Positions 31,704 to 40,300 of a stretch of DNA of 64,000 nt are shown piece after piece. The number at the start of each line of letters is the position of its first letter. The stretch's first letter is position 1. The DNA comes from CAZEKB01 sp964512225 (GTDB lineage Bacteria; Myxococcota_A; UBA796; UBA9615), in NCBI GenBank assembly GCA_964512225.1, contig CAZEKB010000019.1:1-64000 (forward strand), written 5' to 3'. The translations under genes and the position numbers were made by a program. Under the pieces are notes generated by a model that was given only the letters and a program-made list of their open reading frames with translations, made no database searches and had not been told where the DNA came from.

Positions 31704-32804
31704 TCAGCGGGTCCAGCCTTGCGACATCTCGCGCAGCAGGGCGAAGGCCCGGACGTACCACGCGACGTGCAGGACGATCAGCGCGACCGTCGCGCCCGCG
31801 ACCGCCCGGCGCGTCCACCCTTCGGCCCCGACCCAGGCGCCGTGCAGGGCGGCGAGGGCGCACATCGCGAGCAGGGGGTCGACGAGCTCGAAGTAGTGGT
31901 GGCTCGCGCGCATCGGCCCGCCGATGGCGAGGTTGTGAGCCATGAGCCAGAAGGTGACGAGCGTGTAGACGACGATCGCCGCCGACGCCGCGACCCAGGC
32001 CCCGCGACCCCGCCGCACCGCCGGGATCAGCCAGAGCAGCAGGGGCAGGAACAGCCACTCGTCGGTCCACTCGAGGGTGAGGTGCGACCACTGCACGGTC
32101 CCGTCGCCGAGGCGGCCCACCCCCGGGCCCTCGCTCAGCACGCGGAACAGGCCGGGGTAGGTCGACAGGCCGAAGAGCACGAGCCACGCGACGATGCCCC
32201 GGGCGTGGGCCTTGGCCCGGGCGGTGGCGGCGCCGTCGGACAGGGTGAGGAAGAACCACAGCGGCCCGAGGACGAACCACGACGACAGGTGCAGCTCGAC
32301 GGCCGTCCACAGCAGGACGAGCGTCCCGACCCAGCGCGCGCGCTTCGCCTCGGGCAGGCGCTCGTGCAGGGCGAAGAGGAGCCACGCCGACGCGAAGACG
32401 AGGGTGCGGCCCGGGGGGTAGTTCTCGAAGGGCCGCAGGTTCGAGGCGGCGAAGACGAGCAGGACGGCCGCCGCGACGTCCCAGCCCGGCCCCATCGCCC
32501 GGCGGGCCCACGCCGCGCCGAGCACCGCGAGGGCGGCCGTGAAGACGCCGCCGGACCAGAACGCGACCAGCTCCTCGCCCACCCAGAAGCGATCGGAGAT
32601 CGCCTCCAGCAGCCGCATGTACTCGCCGTAGACCGGGGGGTGGATCCACGGCTGCCAGCGCCAGAAGTCGGGGGCGGGGTGCGCGTAGGACTCGCCCGCC
32701 AGGTCGCCGAGGACGTACATCCACCCCAGCCGGACGCCGAATACGACGGCGAACAGGGCGAGCGCCGCCACCACCGCCACGCGGATCCATGCAGAACGAG
32801 ACAC
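31704..32804 (-). CDS. Polytopic membrane protein, possible GT-C-type glycosyltransferase
   Basis: A 366-residue protein with about nine hydrophobic helices. The first periplasmic loop (ESYAHPAPDFWRWQPWIHPPVYGEY) is rich in aromatic residues and could hold the acidic site typical of GT-C enzymes, but no clear family match can be made by eye. The GTG at 32804 lies eight bases after the minus-strand -10 TATGCT. The methyltransferase gene begins 20 bases after its stop on the same strand. Confidence 0.75.
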   Translation of the reverse strand: MSRSAWIRVAVVAALALFAVVFGVRLGWMYVLGDLAGESYAHPAPDFWRWQPWIHPPVYGEYMRLLEAISDRFWVGEELVAFWSGGVFTAALAVLGAAWARRAMGPGWDVAAAVLLVFAASNLRPFENYPPGRTLVFASAWLLFALHERLPEAKRARWVGTLVLLWTAVELHLSSWFVLGPLWFFLTLSDGAATARAKAHARGIVAWLVLFGLSTYPGLFRVLSEGPGVGRLGDGTVQWSHLTLEWTDEWLFLPLLLWLIPAVRRGRGAWVAASAAIVVYTLVTFWLMAHNLAIGGPMRASHHYFELVDPLLAMCALAALHGAWVGAEGWTRRAVAGATVALIVLHVAWYVRAFALLREMSQGWTR

Positions 32805-32812
32805 GCGCCGGG

Positions 32813-32818
32813 AGCATA
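32813..32818 (-). promoter_or_regulatory. -10 box TATGCT, near-leaderless start
   Basis: On the minus strand TATGCT ends eight bases before GTG 32804, with no Shine-Dalgarno between. Confidence 0.5.
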
Positions 32819-32849
32819 GCCGGCGCGTGTCGGGAGCGAGCAGCGGGGC

Positions 32850-33899
32850 TCAGGGAGGGCCGCCGCCGGGACCGCCGGGGCCGCCGCCCACGTCGTCGAT
32901 CGGCGCGCCGCTGTAGCAGCCCAGGATGTACGGGAAGCCGGCGGTGGCGTGGTAGTGGTAGTCGCCCGCCGGGCCGACGTGTCCGTTGCACTGGTCGAGG
33001 TACTGGGGCCCCGCGCCGGGCTGGTAGTCGTGGTTGTCCCATGCGTACGTGGTGGGGTCGCCGGTGCGGACCCAGCCGCTCTCGTACTCGACGACGGACG
33101 AGCACGCCGCGTCCGCGCAGCCGTACCGACCGCGGATCGGGAAGCCGTCCATCGCCCAGCCGATGATCGGCGACTCGACGTTCGGATCGGGGTCCGGGTT
33201 GGTCCAGGGGGTGGCGACGAGCCCGCTGGGGACCAGGCACTTCTGCTCGAGCGCGTGGTTGTGATACTCGTTGGCCGTGTGGCCGGAGCAGCCGTCGACG
33301 ATGCCGTTGAACACGGGATCGCCCCACGGATCCGGGAACGGACCCTCGTTCGGGCCGAACCACGGCGTCCCCCCCACCGTGAAGCCCACGAGCCCGAGCA
33401 GCGGGATGTCCGTGGGCGAGGCCGCGAGGCTCGGACTCCGGGGCAGCGTCCACTCCTGATCGACGGCCTGGAGCGCGTTCGGCGTGAGCGCGATGAACGT
33501 GTAGTGGGGGATCGAGTTCGACTCGACCGTCCACGTTTCGCCGTCGCAGGACCCGCTCAGCTCGGGGTCGGGGTAGCTGGCGCCGGGGCCGGGCGCGAGG
33601 GAGACGTCCAGGAGGGTGTCGACCTCCCAGCACTCCGAGACCGCGTCGTCGTCGTCCCCGGCGTCGTCGTCCCCGGCGTCGTCGTCGTCCAGGGCCGCGT
33701 CGTCGTCGTCGGGAGCCGCGTCGTCGTCGTCGAAGGAGGCGGCGTCGTCGTCGTCGGAGGCGGCGTCGTCGTCGTCCGCGGCGTCGTCGTCGTCGGTCTC
33801 GTCGCGATCACGGTCGCCGAACAGGGCGATGTCTCCCTCGCAGCCGACGAGCGCCAGCAGCGAGACGAGGACCAGGAGGGTCGGTCGGGTGCGGGTCAT
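32850..33899 (-). CDS. YHYH-domain lipoprotein with long Asp-repeat linker
   Basis: A 349-residue lipoprotein with lipobox LVGC (Cys20). Residues about 33-87 are tandem DDDDAA-type units interrupted by Ser, Phe, Pro, Leu and Gly. A YHYH domain follows, with the name-giving motif YHYH at 314-317 (GDYHYHATAG), EYHNH earlier, and IIGWAMDGFPI. The His/Tyr pairs suggest metal binding, but the family's function is not established. It ends in a Gly/Pro tail. GAGGAG precedes the ATG. A second YHYH lipoprotein is encoded at 36180-37121, with two genes between. Confidence 0.85.
   Translation of the reverse strand: MTRTRPTLLVLVSLLALVGCEGDIALFGDRDRDETDDDDAADDDDAASDDDDAASFDDDDAAPDDDDAALDDDDAGDDDAGDDDDAVSECWEVDTLLDVSLAPGPGASYPDPELSGSCDGETWTVESNSIPHYTFIALTPNALQAVDQEWTLPRSPSLAASPTDIPLLGLVGFTVGGTPWFGPNEGPFPDPWGDPVFNGIVDGCSGHTANEYHNHALEQKCLVPSGLVATPWTNPDPDPNVESPIIGWAMDGFPIRGRYGCADAACSSVVEYESGWVRTGDPTTYAWDNHDYQPGAGPQYLDQCNGHVGPAGDYHYHATAGFPYILGCYSGAPIDDVGGGPGGPGGGPP
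33640..33800. repeat. Imperfect 15-18 bp repeats encoding DDDDA units
   Basis: About eight GAC-rich units on the minus strand encode the acidic linker of the YHYH lipoprotein. The unit length varies but keeps the reading frame. Confidence 0.8.
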
Positions 33900-34025
33900 C
33901 TCGGGGTCTCCTCGTCCGGCGAGGCGTCGCTCGGACAGGACAGGGATAGACGCCCGTGGTGGTGTCGGCCCGCGGCGTTACTCCCGCTTACACGAACCGA
34001 ACACGGACCCGGATCGCCCTCACCA

Positions 34026-34946
34026 TCACCGCGGGCGGTCGCGGCCGAGGCCCCCAAAGCACGAGCCCGCCGACAGCGGGGCGGGGAGGCCGAGCTCGCG
34101 GGCCGCCCAGTCGAGGGCGACGACCCCTTGACGCATCTGGAAGTCCCGGACGGCGGGCGGCGGGTCCCCGGGGCGACCCGTCGGCAGGCCCGCGTGGAAA
34201 CAGAAGAACCCGGCGACGGCGGCCGCGAGGTCCGGTCTGCCGGGGCGCAGCTCCCAGGGCTTGGGCCCGCCCTCGAGGGCGAGGTGGGGGCTCCAGAAGG
34301 CGGCGTCGAGGTCGGGGTTGCCGCGGCAGGCCCAGTTCCAGTCGAAGAGGACGGCGCCGTCCGGGCGGATCGCGAGGTTGTCGCTGCGGACGTCGAGGTG
34401 CAGGAGCGCGTCGCCCTCGAGCTCCATCGCGGCCTCCGCGGCCACCAGCGCGGGCAACGCGCCCTCGAGCCAGCGCTCGGAGCACAGGCAGAGGCGCAGC
34501 ACCGGCGCCGGGTCCTCGGCGGTGCGGGCCCAGCCGCGGAAGCCCGGGGCGTAGCGGTCGGACCCGGGCAAGGACGCGGGCACGGGGGCCGCGTGCACAC
34601 GATCCAGCAGGTCGAGCACGGCGCGCACGTCGCCGGGTGTCCAGGGCGGGGGTCGACGGGCGTCGCTCAGGTCCTCGAGGACGATGAGGGGCGGGTCGTC
34701 CTCGACCGCGATGAGGCCCGGCGCGATGCCCGCGGCCGCGAGGTCCGGATCCCGGTAGATGCGCAGCTCGTCGCGCAGCCAGCGGGCGGTGTCGTCGTCG
34801 ACGGCGGCCTTCACGAACGCGGTGGCGCCGCCCGCGAGCTCGACGACGAACCGGGCGGCGGACGAGAAGCCCCCGGTGACGCCCCGGGTGGCCACGACCC
34901 GCTCGCCCAGCAGCGCCTCGACGCGGGCGACGATCGCGGCGCTCAC
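34026..34946 (-). CDS. Aminoglycoside-phosphotransferase-fold kinase
   Basis: A 306-residue APH/choline-kinase-fold protein. The catalytic loop reads LLHLDVRSDN (Brenner motif HxDxxxxN), the metal-binding Asp is in LFDWNWACRG, and the N-lobe has GGFSSAARFVVELAG and the phosphate-anchoring Lys in TAFVKAAV. Members phosphorylate small molecules such as antibiotics, homoserine or sugars; the substrate is not predictable. GTG 34946 overlaps the upstream stop as GTGA, coupling it to the BNR-repeat surface protein, which is an odd pairing for a cytoplasmic kinase. Confidence 0.85.
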   Translation of the reverse strand: MSAAIVARVEALLGERVVATRGVTGGFSSAARFVVELAGGATAFVKAAVDDDTARWLRDELRIYRDPDLAAAGIAPGLIAVEDDPPLIVLEDLSDARRPPPWTPGDVRAVLDLLDRVHAAPVPASLPGSDRYAPGFRGWARTAEDPAPVLRLCLCSERWLEGALPALVAAEAAMELEGDALLHLDVRSDNLAIRPDGAVLFDWNWACRGNPDLDAAFWSPHLALEGGPKPWELRPGRPDLAAAVAGFFCFHAGLPTGRPGDPPPAVRDFQMRQGVVALDWAARELGLPAPLSAGSCFGGLGRDRPR

Positions 34947-36181
34947 CGGCGCCTCCCGGCCAGCGGCGCGACGAGCAGCACGCCCAGGGCGGGGCCGGCG
35001 GGGCATCCGTCCGCGGGCGGATCCTCGTCGGGCGGGGCGGGCGTGGGGCCGTCCGGCGGGGTGAAGCGGACCGCGAGATCCTCCCACAGCGGGTCGCACC
35101 GGACGGCGGCCGTGGCGTCGTCGGCGCAAGCGAGGGGCCCCGCGACGGCGGAGAAGTCGACGTACGTCTCGGCGGGCAGGGTGGTCATGACGTGGCCCTG
35201 ATTCGCGCCGTGCACGAGGTGGAGCACGTCCCCGTCGGCGGCGAGGCCGCGGACCTCCCCTTCGGCCCCGGGCCAGGCCGCGGGCGCGCCGCGGCCGTCG
35301 GCGAATACGAGGACACCGTCCGAGGTCGCGACGAGGAGGTCGCCCCGATACCAGGCGGCGTCGTGGACCAGGCCCTCCGGTCCCGGGAGGTGGACCAGCT
35401 CCTCGAGGGTCGCGCCGCCGCCGGACGCGAGGTACAGCCGGTCGCCCTGCTCGCCGGCCTGGCGCACGTAGCCGACGTCGGCGTCGGTGGGGTGCAGGAG
35501 GAGGACATCCAGCACGGTCCAGCGCTCGCCCTCGAGCACGAAGTCGTGGGCGGACTCCTCCCACGTCGCGCCGCCGTCGAGGGAGCGGTGGATCCAGGCC
35601 CCGGGGGGCGTGAAGCGGATCGAGCTCGCCCAGGCCGTCGCCCCGTCGGGGGACGCGACCACGGTGCGGAAGACGCGCTCGACGCCGTCGACCTCGGTGG
35701 GGGCCCAGGTCGCGCCGCCGTCGGTCGTGGCGAAGATGCTGTTTCCGGGGAAGTCGGGATCGCCGGGCGGCCGCCCGGTGACGGCCAGCCCGACCCCGCC
35801 CGCGCCGAGGGCGACGTCGACGACGACGCGGTCGGTCAGGCCCGCGGGCGTGTCCCAGTTGCAGCCTCCGTCGACGGAGCGATAGAGGCTCTGCCGGGGG
35901 TCGGTGCCGACCTCGAGCAGGCCGATCGAGGTGATCAAGGTGCCGTCGGGGCCGCGGGCGTAGCGAGGGGTGAGGAAGAAGTCGCTCCGGACGACCGCCT
36001 CGTGGCACACCCAGCGGTAGCCGTCCCCGTCGTGAAGGAGGAGCCCGACGGTCGTCTCGACGGCGGGTGGGGCGGGCCCCAGGGCGTCGAGGCCCCCCGG
36101 CACCTCGCCGACGTGCGCGCTCGCCGCGGGCGCGGTCAGCGCCGCCGTGACGGTCAAGCAGGCGAGTAGAGTGCGGGCCAT
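34943..36181 (-). CDS. Exported BNR/Asp-box repeat protein with MYXO-CTERM-like tail
   Basis: A 412-residue exported protein with a signal peptide (LLACLTVTAALTAPAASA). Asp-box/BNR repeats of a sortilin/sialidase-type propeller follow: YRSVDGGCNWDTP, ATTDGGATWAPT, HRSLDGGATWEES. The extreme C-terminus has a Pro/Asp-rich spacer, then DGCPAGPALGVLLVAPLAGRRR, that is a Cys, a short hydrophobic stretch and terminal arginines, resembling the MYXO-CTERM cell-surface sorting signal. The ATG at 36181 overlaps, on the opposite strand, the ATG of the next gene. A -10 TAGATT ends seven bases before it, with no ribosome binding site. Confidence 0.82.
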   Translation of the reverse strand: MARTLLACLTVTAALTAPAASAHVGEVPGGLDALGPAPPAVETTVGLLLHDGDGYRWVCHEAVVRSDFFLTPRYARGPDGTLITSIGLLEVGTDPRQSLYRSVDGGCNWDTPAGLTDRVVVDVALGAGGVGLAVTGRPPGDPDFPGNSIFATTDGGATWAPTEVDGVERVFRTVVASPDGATAWASSIRFTPPGAWIHRSLDGGATWEESAHDFVLEGERWTVLDVLLLHPTDADVGYVRQAGEQGDRLYLASGGGATLEELVHLPGPEGLVHDAAWYRGDLLVATSDGVLVFADGRGAPAAWPGAEGEVRGLAADGDVLHLVHGANQGHVMTTLPAETYVDFSAVAGPLACADDATAAVRCDPLWEDLAVRFTPPDGPTPAPPDEDPPADGCPAGPALGVLLVAPLAGRRR

Positions 36182-36194
36182 GTCTCGCAATCTA
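36167..36194. promoter_or_regulatory. Interlocked divergent leaderless promoters around CATG
   Basis: For the plus gene, -10 TAGAGT (36167-36172) ends seven bases before ATG 36180. For the minus gene, -10 TAGATT (complement of 36189-36194) ends seven bases before ATG 36181. Each -10 box therefore lies inside the other gene's first codons. Confidence 0.6.
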
Positions 36195-37121
36195 CCGATC
36201 TTCCCCGCCCTCCCCCTGGCCGCCGCCATCGCGCTCGGCGTCGCCGCTTGCCCGAGCACGGACGACGACGCGATCGACGACGACGACGACGGAGCGGACG
36301 ACGACGACGGAGCGGACGACGACGACGGAGCGGACGACGACGACGCGGGGGGCGGGCTCGACATCGACAACTGCGTGACCGACATCGCGGCGGAGGTGCC
36401 GTCCTTCTACTCGCGGTTCTTCCGCTGCGTGACCATCACGATGGAGGAGGGCGACGTGGTGATCCGGAGCGACGGGCTGCCGCCCCACCCGTCGCCGTAC
36501 TACGAGGAGGACGACCCGAACTGGACCGCCTGGACGGGCGACGGGCGCCAGAACCCCAACCGGATCGCCGCGAACGACCTGCAGATCCGGATCCCCGCGG
36601 GGCCCAGCCCGCGGAACCCGCCCCTGACGATCGACGAGACCCTCGTGGACCTGGTGATCAACAACGACAACGAGTACGGCCTCGGACCGGCGGGGATCGC
36701 CCTCGACGGGGCGGCGGTGTTCAACTCGTTGGCGGGCGCGGGCGACAACATCGCGGACAAGGCGGAGTCGTTCGACGAGTACAACGGCCACCCCACCGGC
36801 GGCGGGATGTACCACTACCACTCGACCATGCCGGGCTCGCTCGAGGTGATGGACGCCGTCGGCTACGGCGGCGTCGAGCTGTTCGGGATCATGTGCGACG
36901 GCACGGTCGTGCTCGGCTGCACCGAGCTGGACGGCTCCGCCCCGGAGTGGGAGTCGCTGGACGCTCAGGGCGGTCACCTCGGCAACATCGAGGAGGCCGG
37001 CGGCGAGAACCACTTCGGCAACCGCTACCACACCCACATCTGCCCCGGGTCGGCGCCCGATCACCCCTACACCCCCGAGATCCAGTACTACGACGAGTGC
37101 GGCGTGGTCCGCGGGGGCTGA
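36180..37121 (+). CDS. YHYH-domain lipoprotein with Asp-repeat linker
   Basis: A 313-residue lipoprotein with lipobox VAAC (Cys24), an acidic linker of DDDDGA units, and a YHYH domain with the motif YHYH at 211-214 (GMYHYHSTMPG) and later NRYHTHICPG. Other family-like parts are GPAGIALDGAAVFNS and DKAESFDEYNGHPTGGG. Metal binding is plausible from the His/Tyr clusters. The start is the ATG at 36180, which overlaps the divergent gene's ATG. Three strong hairpins lie after its stop. Confidence 0.87.
   Translation: MSRNLPIFPALPLAAAIALGVAACPSTDDDAIDDDDDGADDDDGADDDDGADDDDAGGGLDIDNCVTDIAAEVPSFYSRFFRCVTITMEEGDVVIRSDGLPPHPSPYYEEDDPNWTAWTGDGRQNPNRIAANDLQIRIPAGPSPRNPPLTIDETLVDLVINNDNEYGLGPAGIALDGAAVFNSLAGAGDNIADKAESFDEYNGHPTGGGMYHYHSTMPGSLEVMDAVGYGGVELFGIMCDGTVVLGCTELDGSAPEWESLDAQGGHLGNIEEAGGENHFGNRYHTHICPGSAPDHPYTPEIQYYDECGVVRGG
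36275..36347. repeat. 18-bp tandem repeats encoding DDDDGA
   Basis: Near-identical GAC-GAC-GAC-GAC-GGA-GCG units encode the acidic linker of the YHYH lipoprotein. The period is 18 bp, in frame. Confidence 0.85.
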
Positions 37122-37200
37122 TCGCGCCGGCCGCGGGCGGACCCGGCAGGGTGCTGAACGCCTCCCCCTCGAACCTGGAGGGCTCGCCGATCCCGGCAGC

Positions 37201-37345
37201 GGCAAGAACTCGGGCGTTTCACCGAAACGGGGCCGTTCTTGCCGGGTTTGCGGCAAGAACTCCGGCGTTTCACCGAAACGGGGCCGTTCTTGCCGGGTCT
37301 GCGGCAAGAACTCCGGCGTTTCACCGAAACGGGGCCGTTCTTGCC
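37201..37345. repeat. Three tandem 51-bp hairpin repeats
   Basis: Three near-identical copies start at 37201, 37252 and 37303. Each has 43 bases bounded by perfect nine-base arms GGCAAGAAC/GTTCTTGCC and an inner palindrome CGTTTC-ACC-GAAACG; eight-base spacers (GGGTTTGC, GGGTCTGC) separate them. They lie between the convergent YHYH gene (stop 37121) and dnaE (stop 37356), so transcripts from either side would form the hairpins. They may act as bidirectional terminators or 3'-end stabilisers, or be a REP-like family. There is no U-tract. The bases 37122-37200 show no gene. Confidence 0.85.
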
Positions 37346-37355
37346 GGGGCGCTCC

Positions 37356-40300
37356 CTACAGGAACGTCGTCCCGTCCTTGCCGACGACGCGGGTCACCGC
37401 CTCCACGAACTTCTGCGACGGGCGCACCTTCAGCCCCCCGGGCAGGTCCATCAGCACCTCGACGCCGGTCTCGGTGGTGAACCTGAGGCTCACCGGCGCA
37501 GCGCCGGGGTTCGCTTCGATGACGTCGCGCAGGGCGTCGAGCGAGCCGACGCTGATGTCGGCGATCGGCATCTCGAGGCGGACCTCCTTGGTCTGCTGCT
37601 CGCGGATCTCCGCCAGCTGCGCCACGTCCTCGGCGAGCAGCTTCACGAGCCCTTCGTCGGTCACCTCGTCGAGCTTCGCGGTGAGCAGCAGCGGCTGATC
37701 CGTGACGAGGAGGTGTTCCGTCTTCGCGAACGACTTCGGGAACACCGTGACCTCGACGCTGCCGACCATGTCCTCGAACTGCACGAAGGCCATGCGCTGA
37801 CCCTTCGCCTTCGTCACGACGACCTTCATGGACGCCACGACCCCCGCGAGCTTGATGTCGCCCGCGCCGCGCAGCTCCCGCCCCTGCTCGGACAGCGCCG
37901 CCGAGGTGTGCGTGCTGAAGCGGCGCACCTCGGCCTGGAACGAGCCCATCGGGTGACCCGTGATGTAGAAGCCGAGCGCCTCCTTCTCGAGCGCCAGGCG
38001 CTCCCGCTCCGCCCACTCGGGCAGCTCGGGGATGTGCAGCGACCCCGCCGACGACCCGCCCTGGATCATCCCGAACAGGCCCACCTGGCCCGACGCGCGG
38101 TCCCGGGTCTTCTGCCGGCCGTAGTCGACGATCCGCTCGAGCGAGCCGTGCAGGGCGGCCCGCGTTCGGCCCATCGAGTCGAACGCGCCGCACTTGATCA
38201 GCGCCTCGATGACGCGCTTGTTGACCTTGTCCAGGTCCACGCGGCTGAGGAAGTCGTCCACCGACGCGAACGGGCCGTCCTGTCGAGCCTCGAGCACCGA
38301 CGCGATCGCGCCCGCGCCCACGCCCTTGATGGCCGTGAGGCCGAACCGGACCTTCTCCCCGACCACCCGGAACTGGAGCGCCGACTCGTTCACGTCCGGG
38401 GGCAGCACCTCCACCCCGTGGCGACGGGCGTCGTCCACGTACAGCAGCACCTTGTCCGTGTTCGACGACTCGATCGTGAGCAGCGACGCGAAGAAGTAGG
38501 CGGGCAGGTGATGCTTCACCCACGCCGTCTGGTACGCGATCAGCCCGTAGGCCGCGGTGTGCGACTTGTTGAAGCCGTACTTCGCGAACTCGGCCATGAG
38601 GTCGAACACCTCGGTCGCCGTCTTCTTCTCGACCCCGCGATCGAGGGCCCCCTGCGTGAAGACCACGCGGTGCTCGGCCATGAGATCGAGCTTCTTCTTG
38701 CCCATGGCGCGACGCAGGATGTCGGCCTGCCCCAGCGTGTAGCCGCCCATCACCTGGGCGATCTGCATCACCTGCTCCTGAAAGACGATGACGCCGTAGG
38801 TGTCCCTGAGGATGGGCTCGAGCATCGGGTGCGGGTACGTCACCCGCTTCCGGCCGTGCTTGCAGTCCACGAACGTGTGGTGCATACCCAGGCCCATCGG
38901 CCCCGGTCGGTACAGCGCCGCGACCGCGATGATGTCTTCGAACTGCGTCGGCTTGAGGGACCGCAGGAGCTCGCGCATGCCGCTCGACTCGAGCTGGAAC
39001 ACCCCGAGCGTATCCCCGCGGGCGAGCAGCTTGTAGACGTCGCGATCGTCGAGCGGGACCTCGGCGAAGGGGAAGAACGCCCACTCCGTCTTGCCGTCCG
39101 CCCGCGCCATGTCGAGCGCGTTCTTGATCTGCGTGATCGTCTTGAGCCCCAGGAAGTCGAACTTGATGAGCCCGATCTCCTCGGCCCACTTCATGTCGAA
39201 CTGGGTGACGCCCGGGTCCGTGTCCCCCGCCCCCTTGTACAGCGGGCAGTAGTTCCGCAGGTCGTCGTCCGCGATCACCACCCCCGCGGCGTGCACGGAG
39301 CAGTGCCGCGTCGTGCCCTCGAGCCCCTCGGCGATCTTGATCAGGCGCTCGACGCGGGGGTCTTCGGCCATGAGCTTGGGGAGCCGCGGCTCCTTCTGCT
39401 GAGCCTCGGGCAGCGTGATGCCGAGCTGGTCCGGCACCAGCTTCGCGATGCGGTCGGTCTCCCCGAACGTGAAGCCCATCACGCGGCCGACGTCCCTCAG
39501 GACGCCCTTCGCCAGCATCTTCCCGAACGTGATGATCTGCGTGACGCGCGTGCTGCCGCCGTAGGCCCCGCCCACGTAGTCGATCACCTCGCCGCGACGG
39601 TCCTGACAGAAGTCGACGTCGACGTCCGGCATCGACACCCGCTCGGGGTTCAGGAAGCGCTCGAAGAGCAGGGCGTACGGCATCGGATCGATGTCGGTGA
39701 TGCGCAGCGAGTACAGGACGAGGGAGCCCGCGCCGGATCCGCGCCCGGGGCCCACGGGGATGTCCTCGGCCCGCGCCCAGCTGATGAAGTCGTAGACGAT
39801 CAGGAAGTAGGCCGCGAACTTCATCGAGACGATGATCTCGAGCTCGGTCTCGAGGCGGTCGCGGTACTCCTTCTCGACCTCCTCCCACGCCCGGTCCGTC
39901 GGCCTCCGCTTCACCACCTCGAGGCGTTCGTCCAGGCCCCGGCCCGCCAGCTCCCGGAGGACCTCCTCGGGCGTGCGGCCGTCGAGGTGCGGGTAGACCG
40001 GGAAGCGGTAGTTGCCGAACTCGAACTCGAAGTCGCACCGCTCGGCGATGCGCATGGTGTTGGCGAGGGCTTCGCCGTCCCCCTCTTCGTCGAACAGCGC
40101 GCTCATCTGCGTCGACGACTTCATGAAGAACTGGTCCGACGGGAACCGGAACCGGAACTCGTCCTGGATCGTGTTCGTCATCCCGAGGCACAGCAGCACC
40201 TCGTGGAGGAACGCGTGCTCCTGGGTCGGGTAGTGGACGTTGTTCGTGGCGACGGTGGGGATGCCTGTCTTCGCGCTCAGCGCGCGCAGCAGCTTGTTGA

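Noticed and set aside
33616..34131. Plus-strand frame rich in Ser repeats
   Set aside because: It is the shadow of the Asp-repeat linker of the YHYH lipoprotein on the other strand.
34947..36385. Longer version of the BNR protein starting at 36385
   Set aside because: The extra N-terminus is Ser-rich shadow of the divergent gene's Asp repeats and would bury the signal peptide.
37088..37324. Minus-strand frame with 17-residue repeats over the hairpin array
   Set aside because: The periodicity comes from the 51-bp DNA repeats. There is no ribosome site and the peptide is very basic with no domain.
37201..37345. Possible CRISPR array
   Set aside because: The units are contiguous hairpins with eight-base near-identical spacers, not unique spacers of about 30 bases, and no cas genes are present.
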